A DNA stretch of 64,000 nt from Sipunculus nudus. Taxonomy: Eukaryota > Annelida > Sipuncula > Golfingiida > Sipunculidae. The stretch spans positions 36,930,695 through 36,994,694 of the forward strand of contig CM049316.1 of NCBI GenBank assembly GCA_026874595.1. Reading direction: 5' to 3'. A program made the translations under genes and the position numbers. Positions 45,906 through 57,989 of this stretch are shown piece after piece (within the stretch, counting starts at the first letter, position 1; each line of letters begins with the position of its first letter). A model generated the notes under the pieces. It worked only from the letters and a program-made list of their open reading frames with translations. It made no database searches and was not told where the DNA came from.

Positions 45906-47069
45906 TAGATGGCGACCGTAAAGTGAATAATATTTATATCATAATTTAGCAGGTTCGGTACCAAAATTTTTTCCCTGTTTCTGCAAATGGTGCAAATTTT
46001 GTTTGGTAAGTTTATGTTATGTGGAGATGATCGCAATAATCACGTTGACAGGGGTACTGGAACGGACTATAAAAAATAATATAATTGCCCTATTTCGGCG
46101 GGTACCCACAGGTGGAACAGACTAAGGAATATCACACATATTCAGTTTCCACACAAATCAAGGATAGGCCACGTGACTTTTTATCCTAATATACAGGTCG
46201 TTCAATATGCTTCGGCCTTTTTAAATCAGTTCGGATAAGTCAAAACAAAAGGACTTAGCCGAATTGATTTCAAAATCCCGAAGCTTAGGGAATATGCTAT
46301 AGGGTATACTGGCGTTATTTAAGATGTCATTTAAGAGTAATTTTCAGATAATATGCACACTCATATGTGCAGGGCGTAGTCTGTCATGTATGTTGTGTAC
46401 GTATAAACTGTGTCCATAAACAGCTTTATAATACACATGTATTTAAAAACAGAAAATACTGTTTTGAAAAGCAGGCTCTTTATCAAGTGGTAATACTTGA
46501 ACCATTCCTTTGACAATAGTGTGTTCAAAACAACAGCCCCATGTCTAGTTTATACTTCAGCGGAACAGCAAGTCACAGTCGGTGACACTTTCGTGTGGTG
46601 GCATGTTTGATATATTGCTGGTGAAGGGGGATTTGGTAAAAGGGGGCTCACACCAGTTATATATAAGAAAAAGAAAAATACACACTGAATTAACGCTGAC
46701 AGCAAAGAAATTTGCGTCCGCGCCTTTCCCTCCGACTTGTGCATGGCAACTCTCGTACTATATATTATTTTTGAATGTTCAAAAGTTTCCACATCATGAC
46801 AGTGGGTACCAATTCCCGTAACGTCCCTCCTCACCTCTGCCGCTTTGCAGCCTTCCTACATCCCCCCTTCTCAAATCTACCATTTTAACTCACTCTTTCT
46901 GCACAGTGTAAATAGTGCCCATGGGGGTTTGTTTGGACTCGCGAGCCGTGTGAATCGTTGTAAACTTTAGTTTCCTTGCACAGCTCCAAATTTGAAACGG
47001 TGTGGCATTCTGGCCCCATTTGTCACGAGACTTGTTTGCTGAGTAAATGTACGATGGACAATAAAAAGG
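45906..47069. other. Intergenic, no gene recognised
   Basis: Unique-looking sequence after the array. Two overlapping frames at 46550-46834 on opposite strands have no domain. Confidence 0.45.
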
Positions 47070-47510
47070 GGCAATTATGAAGTACTCGAGTCCGGACTTG
47101 TACTCGGGCTCGGAGGTAAGGACTCGAGAAATCAGACCTAGTCAATCTCGAGTCCAGCAGAAGAAAGCTCTGTCACATACCATATAGACACTTATACAGT
47201 TGCGAACTTTTTACAGAATATTACAAACAAAGACTTACATACCAAGCTTTAGGTCTACATCGGGATCTAATTAAGATTAAACCTTAAAATAAACGGTATG
47301 GGTAAATTTACATAAAAATACATAAGGTAATCTCAAAGTTCCATTTAAAATATCTTTTTATAAAGAGATTTTATTTTATTCGGATTCTGGTTTCAGATGA
47401 CCAGGACTCGAAGAAGGTTGACTTGGATTCGAACCTCAAGTACTTGGACTTTGACTCTTTGAGCCTGGACTAGGACTTGGACCCGGACGCGTAGAGCTTG
47501 GACTGGGACC
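47070..47510 (+). repeat. GACTCG-rich dispersed repeat, copy 4
   Basis: The left arm has TACTCGAGTCCGGACTTG and CTCGAGTCCAGCAGAAG, the middle CATACCAAGCTTTAGGTC, the right arm GGACTCGAAGAAGG and CTAGGACTTGGACCCGGAC. It keeps both arms and serves with copy 3 as the reference for the family. Confidence 0.65.
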
Positions 47511-48509
47511 AAAGGAGAACCCACAGAAACTCTATCCCTCGAACCCATCCCGCCCCTGATGTTAAACAAGACAAACCCTACCGATAAAAATCATAAATAT
47601 CTTTACGCTCACAACATATTTTGAAAATATATTTTTTAAATATATGTATATACCAAAATATTTTCCCCTCAAATTTCAGTACAATATTATCTGAAATCAA
47701 CTTTATTGAAATGTTATTTAAGATTTTAAAAGACGGGCTAACAATGACAATATATTGACATACGCATGCGCATTTCTAAATTATCTCAATATGAGATGTA
47801 TAATTAAAAGATTACTGGGGAAAACATGATGAAACTGGTTGCCGAAATGTCTCGATATTTAAATTTATTTGTGTTTTTTTTCTCTTTCACTAAGACCTGA
47901 AAGGGACAATGGGTATTTTGTATACCTGCACCTTTATTTTATTTTGAAGCGCGGTTCATTGAGCAACGACAACTTCTAATGATTTGGCATTCCGGAACGA
48001 TTTATTGACTGAACAGGTGAAAATAATGATCGTTTATCAGATGGCATTGATTTATGTATATATATGAATAACCTATGACGTGCCAAACTCTCATCAATCT
48101 ACACGCATGTCAGATACAAGACTCCCAAAACAACTTTTGCATTGAGAAGTAGTGTCTGGAAAAAGATCCATCGGAGTTCAGAGGAGGCGCTCCAAGGACA
48201 GTCTCAGAGCATCACTGAAAAAAAAAAATATCCATAAACACAGCCTGGTGGGAAAGTCAAGCGCAGGATCGAACGGCGTTGCGTGCAGCTGCAAACAGAG
48301 GCCCAGAAGACGTTAAGACAGCACGATTGGCGGAGTCTAGGAGATAAAATGAGGTTCGCAAGGCGAGGATGGCAACTACCTCAACAGCAACCACCGAACA
48401 TATGTGTCAAACATGTGCGAGGTTCTTCCATTCCCGGAATAGCCTTACAAGTCATCTCCCGACAAACAAACCTAAATCAACTACAAAACCTGATCATCAT
48501 GGTCTTCTT

Positions 48510-48512
<3 letters not shown>
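47511..48512. other. Intergenic, no gene recognised
   Basis: AT-rich to 48120. A more GC-rich part at 48120-48480 carries overlapping frames of about 100 residues that end in repeat; the non-repeat part has no recognisable domain. Confidence 0.4.
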
Positions 48513-48561
<49 letters not shown>

Positions 48562-48573
48562 GTTCGAATATAT

Positions 48574-48610
<37 letters not shown>

Positions 48611-48642
48611 ATATATAATATATAATATATTCGAACCTCTCT
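48513..48642. repeat. (TA)n-(GA)n-palindrome complex
   Basis: (TA)n at 48513-48540, (GA)n at 48541-48560, then a palindrome: AGAGGTTCGAATA (48558-48570) and TATTCGAACCTCT (48628-48640) as arms around TA-rich sequence. The right arm is the left terminus of the pogo-like element, so the left arm is a second, inverted terminus. Confidence 0.85.
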
Positions 48643-49440
48643 TAGTGGGCACCTCCATAAAGTGGGCACCTCTATAAAGTGGGCCCTTTTTGGGCAGTCC
48701 CATTTTTTTCTTCTCTTTAATATGTTTAACTAAGGTGGGCACCTCCATATTCTGAAAAGTGGGCACTTTTTCCATGCTTATGTGGGCACTTCATCAATTT
48801 TCCCAGTTGAGGTATCTTCCTTTTTAAACTTTTCTGAGTTTTATTAATTGTGAATTTGTAATTATTAGCAATCAGAATAACTGTTAATAATCAAATATTT
48901 ATATTTCAACTGTCAGTGGTAATGAGCAAACAGATGAACAGAGGTCAGGGATGGATTAATAACTGTCTAATTGCACAATCATAAAAATAGTCTTCTTCAC
49001 CGGAGGTTAATTAGCATGGGTTACATGCATATTAACTAGACTTAACTAAATGCCTGCACATGCTCCCGTCAGACCTCAGCCCAGACTGGCTGTTCTGGTG
49101 ATGGTTTCCAGTCAGCTTAGTGTGCACCAGTCAGTAGCTATTCATATTGGACTGATAAGCATACTTTGATTCTTATGTCAACGAAGCAAAGATACTAGTG
49201 CTGTTAATACCATGAGTGGATGCATCGTTAATTCATCCAGTTACTTAAGTGGTACCCTGAGATGATGTAACTGGGTAAGGTCCCCCTGGCCCAGAGCAAT
49301 GTTTACTAATTACTAATTAGCAGTGACACTTAATTATCATCGCCATTCTTTGTCATATCCACTGTTACTGTCCACTTATAAGATGTCAACCCTAAACTGA
49401 AATTTAAAGGGGTGGCATAGACCTAAAAGTGAACCTGTGA

Positions 49441-49775
49441 AGCCAAAAAAATTAAAGGTATGCTTCTCAGGCAACGCCCGCATCAATTTTAACCCCCGCA
49501 TCAAAAATTTTAATTTTGATTTTCAACAGAAACTTACCAATTTTGAGCTGCAGCCGCTCGGATATTTCTTTCAAGTAGATAAAATCATACAATTTCCTTT
49601 GTTTTGTAGTGCTTTAAGCTTGTTTAGCAAAATAAATCTGTTATTATCATGTTTTTCCCTTATCATTTGACATTTTTATCGAAACATACAACAAAAATAA
49701 AAATAAAAAAAACGCCCGTCCGCATTGATTTCTGAAAAAAGTGCCTGAGAACCATACTTTTTTTTTATTTTGGCC
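49441..49775. mobile_element. PIF/Harbinger-like MITE, copy 1 (335 bp)
   Basis: Ends AGCCAAAAAAATTAAAGGTA and, in reverse complement, GGCCAAAATAAAAAAAAAGT then ATGGTTCTCAGGCAC. The right flank is TTA (49776-49778) and the left is TGA (49438-49440), a TTA duplication with one change. The CCCGCATCAA and TTTTATCGAAACAT blocks are shared with copy 2. Non-coding. Confidence 0.75.
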
Positions 49776-49804
49776 TTAAAAGATTCTGAGAGTGGCTGGC
49801 CTTA

Positions 49805-50079
49805 GGCCAAAAAAAATAAAAGGTATGGTTCTCAGGCACCGCCCGCGTCAATTTTAACCCCCCGCATCAAAAATTTTTATTTTGATTTTTATCTTTCCAG
49901 AAGATAAATAATACAATTTATGTAGTATTTAGCAAAATATTTGTAATTTTCATGGTTTTTCCTGATTATATGACATTTTTATCGAAACATCCAAAAAAAG
50001 GTCAAAAATAAAATACCGCACGCCCGCACTGATTTCTGAAAAAAAGTGCCTGAGAACCATGCCTTATTTTTTTTTTGGC
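49805..50079. mobile_element. PIF/Harbinger-like MITE, copy 2 (275 bp), exact TTA duplication
   Basis: Starts GGCCAAAAAAAATAAAAGGT. The right end in reverse complement reads GGCCAAAAAAAAAATAAGGC followed by ATGGTTCTCAGGCAC on both sides. TTA flanks it exactly (49802-49804 and 50080-50082). Its neighbour ends only 30 bp away in the same orientation. TTA duplication plus GGCC ends fits PIF/Harbinger. Confidence 0.8.
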
Positions 50080-50409
50080 CTTAGAGAAAGTTTGTAGAAC
50101 AGTATGGTATATCTAAGGATGCACTCGGTAACGGATCAAAATAGGATCATTGCTTGTAGGTAATGTCCATCGTAATATGTTATAACATACACACATATAT
50201 AAATGTGTATATAAAGTGTGTGTTTAAAACAGGAAGAAAATACATACATCAATTTAATGAAGCTCTCTTAGAAGAGGTGAAACTCTACTTATATTTCAAT
50301 GTAGGTGGCAGCACTAAAAGTGGCAGCTATTACTTCCCCCTTGTGGGCACCTCTTTTTAAGTGGGCAGTTTGGCCCCGTCCCAGAGGTGCCCACATTTTA
50401 GAGGTTCGG

Positions 50410-50413
<4 letters not shown>

Positions 50414-50493
<80 letters not shown>

Positions 50494-50540
50494 CCATATA
50501 TATATATTTATATACACACATGTATATATATATATACATC
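50414..50540. repeat. (TA)n tract with interruptions
   Basis: Begins at the right end of the pogo-like element and runs with interruptions by G and C for about 125 bp. Confidence 0.95.
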
Positions 50541-51199
50541 TGATAACCTTTTTGGCAATAAATGCTAAATCAGTTTTCTAATTATAATATATCAGTTGCC
50601 GAACAAAAATAACTAATTAGATAAATAAATTAGGCTGAGGCGATGTGGTATTAAAGGAGGCATTATCATGTATTTATTTGTAGTTATGTTCAACATATTT
50701 GAAATTTTTAGACAGGAAATTAATTAGGTATTTCCTGAAATGATGGTTTTCACAAAATCAGACAATCAATGAATACTTTATATTATTATACAGGACAGAT
50801 TATTATAAAAAAATAATTACCACGATGCCATAATAATTATTATCATTCTTCCAAAAGAAAAACCCGCGGAACACAAAGATGTAATATATTTACGGAAAGA
50901 CTAATAAAACAGCGGAGAAAAAATTAATATATGATGAAATGTCATGTAAAGTTTTTAGATATATTTTGAAGTCTTACCTAGTACGTGGGCTATCTCCTGC
51001 CTAAGTGAGTCCTTTTATCGCAGCAGCGCATATGTATAGTGTCTCTTTCAGAAAGGGCTTGATATGGTAACATTAATCTTAAGGTCGTCCTTATTTGTGA
51101 CACGCGCTGACTACAGCTTGTCCTTCGTATCTGCGGGTGTTTCCTTTGAGGCGGGTGTATAGGCGTCAACCTATCCCCGTTGCATCTTATTCCCCGGCT
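50541..51199. other. Intergenic, no gene recognised
   Basis: AT-rich spacer. Nothing recognised. Confidence 0.45.
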
Positions 51200-51640
51200 G
51201 AAGCCTGAACATTATTTCAGTTTACCTCCGAACTGTTTACCTAACCCCTCGCTGATATAGCTAATTGACAAACGCTTCTTTTTTAACCCATGATTGGTTA
51301 GTTGAATAAACACTTGATAAAATGAAGCTTAAATCTACAAATTGACAAGTAAAATTGACAAATTAATTGACAAATAAAACTGTAAACAAATGCTAATTAT
51401 ATTGTTTACTAGATTGATTCATAAGTGCATGATACATTACATATAAAAATTAAATATGCAACGATTCAACCTAATTTGAGATGTAAAGAAGAAGAAATAA
51501 TATTAGAAATTTAAGGAAAAAGAAATGGTAAAACACCTTATTATATAGGGGGTATTGGTAATCTCAGATGTTACCTTGGATATGATGAATCTGGGGGTAA
51601 TATGCAGATGAGTGATATGAAATCGAGACACGCGAGCAAG
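51200..51640 (+). repeat. Diverged relative of the array unit (blocks c-d)
   Basis: CAGTTTACCTCCGAACTGTT, TTGATTCATAAGTGC, then ATATGCAACGATTCAACCTA and AATTTGAGATGTAAAGAAG follow the order of array block c (GGTTCATAAACGTC, CATGCAAAGATTCA, TATCTGAGAAAGTAAATA). Divergence is high. Confidence 0.45.
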
Positions 51641-51869
51641 GTTAATTACTCCCTCCCCTTACGTCTTTTATGTATCCCTGTCTTCAGATGACGTGGCTTC
51701 TGCACGCCGCCCTCGTCCTCTGTGATCACTAGCAGCAGATATTACCACTATATGCGACTACACATTAAAGTCTATTTAATTATAAGGTCCCTGCCATTTC
51801 ACAGGGGATGCCTCTGCACAAAGGGGTTTTCTCCGTGGGTCGCCTACTGTCAATTACCATCATGTAGTT

Positions 51870-52060
51870 CAGAATTGGTCCAGAGGAGGGTTCTAGCCCC
51901 TCCCCCTCCCCATTCAGCCGCCGCAACTTTTTAAAGGTTTTTGACCATTTTCATTATGCCTGGACCCCCTATTCCGGATCGGGGGGACCTTTGTGTAAGG
52001 ATTAGTCTTTAGTTCTCCTATGTTGGACCCCTCTTTTCCTATATCCTGGAGCCGCCCCTG
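51870..52060 (+). mobile_element. CAG...CTG MITE, 191-bp copy
   Basis: Begins CAGAATTGGTCCAGAGGAGG and ends TCCTGGAGCCGCCCCTG. The right half keeps GCCTGGACCCCCTATT, CTTTAGTTCTCCTATGTTGG and the ACCCCTCTTTTCCT block of the copy at 61345-61547. Flanks TAGTT and TTGTT may be a 5-bp target duplication with one change. Confidence 0.65.
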
Positions 52061-54115
52061 TTGTTTACAGCTTAGAGGGCGTTTACCTATATTGCTTAGA
52101 GCAGAGGGTTTATATGAAGTTATCCTATCCTTTTGCAATAAATATGTTCTGACTTCGACCAAAAACAGAAATATAGAAATTGGAACAAGTACACACAATA
52201 ACTGTTCACAATAATTCCCAAACATCTGTTGTTATATAGGGACAAATCATTGATACTAGCGCCTATTGTGGAAAATGCTGGGGAAATCTGAGCTTAAATG
52301 AATGCTGCAGCAAATAGTATGAATACATCCTATATTCCATCTGTTTTTTAAATAAAAGTTTTTTTATTAATCTATTTATATGTTGTAAAAAGTACAACAG
52401 AGGTAAATAATGGTTATTTAGAATTAGCCAGGAAATATATCCGATGGATTATTGTTTCACTATTAGATTATTTTCCTAAAGTACGCATTGTTTAACAGGC
52501 AACTTAGAAAGATCCTGCAATATTGCCCAATGGAAAACTATTCCACCATTAGTTAATTTTACTGATACTAGCGGTGTAGCTTTAAAGGGACATAATCAGG
52601 AGCTATATAATGCCTAATCTTTTACACTATCAGTTCAGTTTTGTTTAATACAAAAGTTTCCCCAGCAAAAATCATCCCAACACAGAGACTCTGTACCCCG
52701 GAGCCGCTGTTTAACACCTTGTAATGGGCCTGCGTGTTGGTATACACAATCCACGTGTGTATGTTTACCAAAACGCGTGACCGGAGGTCCGATTGTGACC
52801 CACAACACGGGAGCATGTAATACATTTGTATGGGCCAAGTCAGTTAAGGGATATCCTGATTGACACGTTTTGTATCTCCGCAATGAACATGGCCCCATGC
52901 GCTGTTTCATGCTGACATATGTGATCGCGCCCGGTCAACTGTTTTAAATCTCTCTCACAGGAGTAAGCAAATGTTCCCCAGGGCAATATTTTGGCAGGTA
53001 CAGATTTATTTAAAAGGGAAGAAGCTATATTTCGTGTTCACACAACATGGTTTATATATGATTGTGTCCCTTCAATTCCGATATGCGACACCCGGGTTTT
53101 AGTCTGTATGTCAGCTTTCATGAGCGATTTCGTATAATCGCGAGGTCACGGTTTGAATAGGGCAGGGAAACACGACAGGACAGTCTAAGGTATATTGTGT
53201 TTAACCCAAAAGGTATATTGTGTTTAACCCAAAGCAATTTGGTGTGTCTCTGCGAATCTTTGCGCAAGAAATACTCTGAGTTTGAAGAGTTATTTTGAAT
53301 CATTTTGTTTATAAGCTAAGGAATAATCCATGTCAGCTAATCAAAATCCCCATCATGTTTTTTTTTTATAATTTTTTTTCAAAGCTTTCCTTTTTCATTA
53401 TGCCGTACGGTTACTTTATCTGTCTCTGATGATCCCCAGATCCATTGTTTGATGAGAAGCATGGCTGGTTTGCGGCCTCTGACCACGTTTTCGTTTCATA
53501 TGTTTTATCAGCACAAAACATTGCTTTGACGATTGAGGGTCCCATGAAAAACGTTAGAACAAGAGCTCAGTCACTTCGCATGTGGGTCCACAGCGGTAAG
53601 GGCCTAATAAGAAAATACTCCACATTAACAACGTGTTTCACCCTCGAAAACTCGGCTACAAACCCATAATTTAATTAACATGGAGAGCGAACTCTCTGGC
53701 ATCGCAGGGTTTGGTCAGCGGGACAAAACCCAAAAAAATGGGTCTATGTCTTATCAAGAATACTGTTGACATTTTACGATTAAAATACAAATTATGGGTA
53801 GAATTTGGTATAAAAGAATGCTATACGACCTCACATAATCACGACGTAACATGCGGATGTGGTCAGTCACTATCTAAAATATGTTTTATATATTGTCAAA
53901 TTATCTGTCATTATATCTGGTATGTTAATTAACTTGACTTTTAAATCCGGTCTCTGGTTGCAAGCAATGCATGATTTTCTACTATGATCGGTCGGGATCA
54001 TTGGATGTATAAATTGTTTCATATTTTTGTTTACAGTCGCCAATTAAATAAATCAGCAGAAGCGAAGCAATATATATGATATAGAGAAGGAGTCCCCGGA
54101 GGAGGAACCGACGCA

Positions 54116-54120
<5 letters not shown>
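52061..54120. other. Intergenic, no gene recognised
   Basis: About 2 kb without a recognised gene. Frames at 52635-52910 and 53445-53669 are unremarkable; the second starts with TTG. A 23-bp tandem duplication lies at 53187-53232. Confidence 0.45.
53187..53232 (+). repeat. 23-bp tandem duplication
   Basis: AAGGTATATTGTGTTTAACC plus CAA is present twice, without differences. Confidence 0.9.
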
Positions 54121-54155
<35 letters not shown>

Positions 54156-54213
54156 TCGAACATGAATACACAGACAAGTCGGTTCACTACCGATGTGAAC
54201 ATCCATCTCTCTC

Positions 54214-54261
<48 letters not shown>
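54121..54261. repeat. (AG)n ... (CT)n inverted microsatellite pair
   Basis: (AG)16 at 54121-54152 and a CT tract at 54206-54261 flank 53 bp of non-repetitive sequence. As inverted repeats they could pair into a hairpin with a stem of about 32 bp. Confidence 0.9.
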
Positions 54262-54262
<1 letters not shown>

Positions 54263-55320
54263 ATATATACCTGATTGTGTGTGTGTGTATCTGACATTCA
54301 AATCAGCCTAGAACGTCGACATTCTTGTAACATTGGTAACATCCACAGCAAAAGAAAAATAAGTCACAGCATAAATAAAAATTGAGAACGGCTGAAAAGA
54401 GTGTCAATTATTGGAGACATTGAACAAAGTGATTATTTTTGTGTAGTGCATTGTTTATTTTCACCATTTTATTAATTATCTCATGACACATTCAGAAATA
54501 ATGCCCCTCAGATAGAACTCTTTCAGAGGAATATGAAAAACACATTAATGAAAATTGTTGTACCCAATAGCCATTCTTTTTATGTTAATAGTTATTTTGT
54601 GAGTATAATTAATTTTCACGAGAAATACTTTGTGGCTCAAATTAGACAAAACTGTATCATCAGTGTTGCATATAAAGGCAGGGAGGGGGCATGGCCCCGT
54701 GCGCCATCTTCTGTCTTCGCCTTAGCCGCTTTCAGCGACGAAACGTATGATGACCTGTGGTGGATCGACTGTTTGGTTGCCTGCCCATATATTAAAATAA
54801 GTGGTATTATACCGAGATACGATCGTATTCCCTGTAATAGGAGCTTTCTGTTTATTGCTTGGACATTTAGACATTAAACATATTCACTATCGTGTAAATA
54901 TCTTATTTGGATTCCAACTACAACATATCGGCAACAAAAAAGTGATTTGTACTTTAGGTTTGGCGTATTTACGCGCAGAAGGTACGGACCATACCGCTCA
55001 TAGCCGCCATGACAAAAGCAATGAGAACGTATTTGTAACGACATGACTTTATTATTCAGGGATAAACACGTATATAAACCGAGAATTTATTCATATTTGT
55101 TTACCATAACTGAACGAAGTTTAAAACCCCAGATTAGTATACAAATATACTTCTACAGATCGCTTGGAGCTTATAATCACACCTACTTGCAAAGTGTGGT
55201 GGTGACTAAAATGTATAATCAGATTTATCTAACATTTAGTTAACTTGAGGCCTGGCTAGCCTCTGATTAAGAGTATTATCTGCGGTAACTGCAACCTGCA
55301 AACCAGTGCAAGAAAGGACT
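54262..55320. other. Intergenic, unassigned frame at 54533-54877
   Basis: A plus-strand ATG frame of 114 residues lies at 54533-54877. It has no domain, signal or membrane pattern that I recognise, and its neighbours overlap it in another frame. I do not call it a gene. Confidence 0.3.
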
Positions 55321-55324
55321 GATT

Positions 55325-55550
55325 TAATCGACTGATGGATTGTCTATTGTTGACTCATGTTGTTTTTGTGTCTTCGTACGTACTTGATGGCCTTACTGGC
55401 GTTGCCTTTAGGGCATATCGGTTAACAAGTTTAATGGAGATAACGTCCGGAGTAGTGCAGTGCCTCCCTCGAGCCGCCATCTTGATCAAACTCAAAGTTA
55501 AGATTACTGTCACGTGGAATTCTCATATGTTCCAATTACCAACTATTATA
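55325..55550 (+). repeat. Dispersed repeat, copy 1 of 3
   Basis: GATGGATTGTCTATTGTTGA, GTACTTGATGG, then AACAAGTTTAATGGAGATAA match in order the copy at 58480-58700, and partly 56376-56470. Confidence 0.5.
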
Positions 55551-55583
55551 TTATGAGAGTCCCACTTCAATACTCACAAACTC

Positions 55584-55592
<9 letters not shown>

Positions 55593-55618
<26 letters not shown>
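55593..55618 (+). repeat. (GA)n microsatellite
   Basis: About 13 GA units, ending in AAAAGG. Confidence 0.9.
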
Positions 55619-55625
<7 letters not shown>

Positions 55626-56375
55626 AATGAGATTTGATACAAATAAGTTTGATACAAATTAGTTTGATATAGAATAGCTTATTGTTTTGTCACCTTGGCG
55701 GATAAAATGATTCAAAAATGAATCTTAGGTCACAAAAAATCGTATTTTCTGTTTCCGTATATCATTTTAGTGCAACGGGCACCAATTACGTATAGCGTAC
55801 ATGTCAACAACTCCCGATTTGTTCAAAACTGTTTATTGATAAGCTGACTCAAGAGATGAAAACAAAATAATGCTGTTTAGCTAAAGGCTGTACTAGTAAT
55901 TAAAATGAAAAGAAAAAAAAGTAAAATGTTAGATAAAATAATTAATAAATTCAACTGTGGTCAGATTTATGAAAAGAATAATTATTTTAAATAATGGTAA
56001 TTAAAAAAGTAATGGTAATTGTAAAAGATAAAACATGTCTGAAATCAAAAATATTAAGTCAATTTTAACCATATATATATATATATTTTTTTTTATTAAT
56101 ACATAAAGACCAGTATCTCAACTATGAAAGGGTACGGTACATAACATAATACGAGCTTAGGTTTCAAAGGTGTTAAATTTTGCGGGCATAGAGGTAACAT
56201 GTTAGCACTGTGCGAGGCATACACCCGATTTTGGACGTTCGCTTTTGAGAATCAAAGCATACATGTTGTGATAAATGTAGGCCTATATGTAATATAAGTT
56301 GCCACTTGCAGTCCCGCTTTCCGAGCTAGAGCGTTTCAGGAAAGATATGTCAAATGGCTCGGTGCATTTTGCCTG
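55619..56375. other. Intergenic, no gene recognised
   Basis: AT-rich sequence with a short TA run near 56072. Nothing recognised. Confidence 0.45.
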
Positions 56376-56520
56376 GGTTGTCCTTCTCAGGTTGTTTGGT
56401 ACTTGCAGACATGTTCTGCCGCAGGCAATTCGTTGGACGGTTTAATGGAAACTTTCAGGTTTAGTAAAGTGTTTACGGTAGTTCCTGAAAGCCCTCTGCC
56501 ACCATCTTATAACCTAATAT
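56376..56520 (+). repeat. Dispersed repeat, copy 2 of 3
   Basis: TGGTACTTGCAGACATGTTC, TGCCGCAGGCA, then GGTTTAATGGAAACTTTC match 58573-58640 closely. Confidence 0.5.
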
Positions 56521-57989
56521 GATGGTGCATATAGGTGAAAGGCACACACAAACAAATACATTCCCATTGAGTTTTGTACGCGTATTATTGCATCATCTTC
56601 TGAAACATTGAAAAAAAGATAGTAGAATAACTATAAAAAAATTTACACGATTTTTGTGAGGAATTTAGGAACAATTCTCATGTAAGAGAGATTGAACCCT
56701 TTTCCTTTTGTTTTACAAAGGTGATTGCAACTGTATATAGGTAAAACATACCTACACTTTTTCGATCTCGTGTTAAACATTAAAACCAGCAACTGGTCTG
56801 TGCGGGCTAGGAGTAAAGCTTAGGGATTAAAATCGAAAGGTCCTGAGTCACAGTCTCAAATATGACTAGAAACTTTATGATTTAAAAGGTAACAATGTAA
56901 TAAGTATTGCCCATGGTAATAGCCAGAGAGTTTTTATGAAAACGGGTTTTGCATGATGCTGTTCTAAAACATATCGACCAGATCGCGACATGTAGGCCAA
57001 TTAATCAATGATGCAGTTGGTCTTCTAATGACTGTCATACACGGTCCGACTTACCGCTCAACATAAATGGTCCATTAAAACACAGCGACAGTTTCTGCAA
57101 AACTATGATAAAAACAATCATTATATGTGCGTGTGAGAAAAATTTCATTCTGCCTACTGCATATTCTACTTCATAAATTAGGCATGGGTATTTTGAATTA
57201 GCTACACAACTTATTCTGAGTTTCCTGTTGACCACCCAAAACACATGGCATCCTCCTCAGACACACTGAAATCATGGATGGTCACATTATCACAGGTTGA
57301 CATGATATATCATTATATTCGCTGGCTGTTTTCCCCGACGCTGGGCCTGATGTCGCGAGACAAAACGAAGGGAAAAGAGAGTCATATTTCTTTTTCTGCA
57401 ACCTGTCGATATACGGTGTCGCAAAAGTTCGGACCGTGTATGGCGGCCTTTACATATCTGCTGGTTGCGTAACTGAAGTCAGTGAAATTTTGAATAGATT
57501 ATCCTTTAAGCAGTTCTTCTCTTTATCAGTGACGGTTAATACCACTTCCATTACAGTAAGCCCTTTCAACCAGACTATCATATTAAAGCTGCAACACTCT
57601 CAGCTACCGAGGAATAAAACATTGATTAAGCATTGTTTGATCAGTTCCTTCAACTTACTAAAAAAGTCATACCACTACTCTCTTGGCGGCATAGAAAATC
57701 TTTGCTCCCACTTATATAGTTGAAAATATATACTGCCCTCTATCGAGCATGGAACTTATTTGCTAAAGGGATGTAAGGTAGACAATTCAAAGGAATAACC
57801 CCCCCCCCCCCCGAAATAAATACAACCGCTTAAAATTGTCAAACAAGCAAAAATCCTTTGATTGAAACGTTCGAAAATATGAGTTAACATTTATGACAAT
57901 ACAATGAGGCAATTAACGCCTACAATATACAATACCTTTTCTGAATATGAGGTGCATGATTAAATGATTATTGAGAAATATATGATAAA
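56521..57989. other. Intergenic, no gene recognised
   Basis: Frames at 57035-57244 and 57245-57723 lack domains. A poly-C run is at 57800-57813. Confidence 0.4.

Larger units (their letters stand above)
48628..50413. mobile_element. pogo/Tc1-like non-autonomous element, about 1.8 kb
   Basis: The left end TTCGAACCTCT is followed by repeated GTGGGCACCTC motifs (48645-48680). The right end in reverse complement is CAGCCGAACCTCTAAAATGT then GGGCACCTC (50413 back to about 50380), with more GTGGGCA motifs inside. Both ends abut TA repeats, the TA target of the Tc1/mariner/pogo superfamily. There is no transposase frame. Two Harbinger-like MITEs have inserted inside (49441-49775 and 49805-50079). 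Confidence 0.65.

Noticed and set aside
48283-48677. Overlapping frames of 102-111 residues before the TA/GA repeat
   Set aside because: Half of each frame is microsatellite and the rest shows no domain.
54533-54877. A 114-residue plus-strand ORF
   Set aside because: No domain, signal or membrane pattern, and an overlapping frame of similar length; expected by chance in 64 kb.
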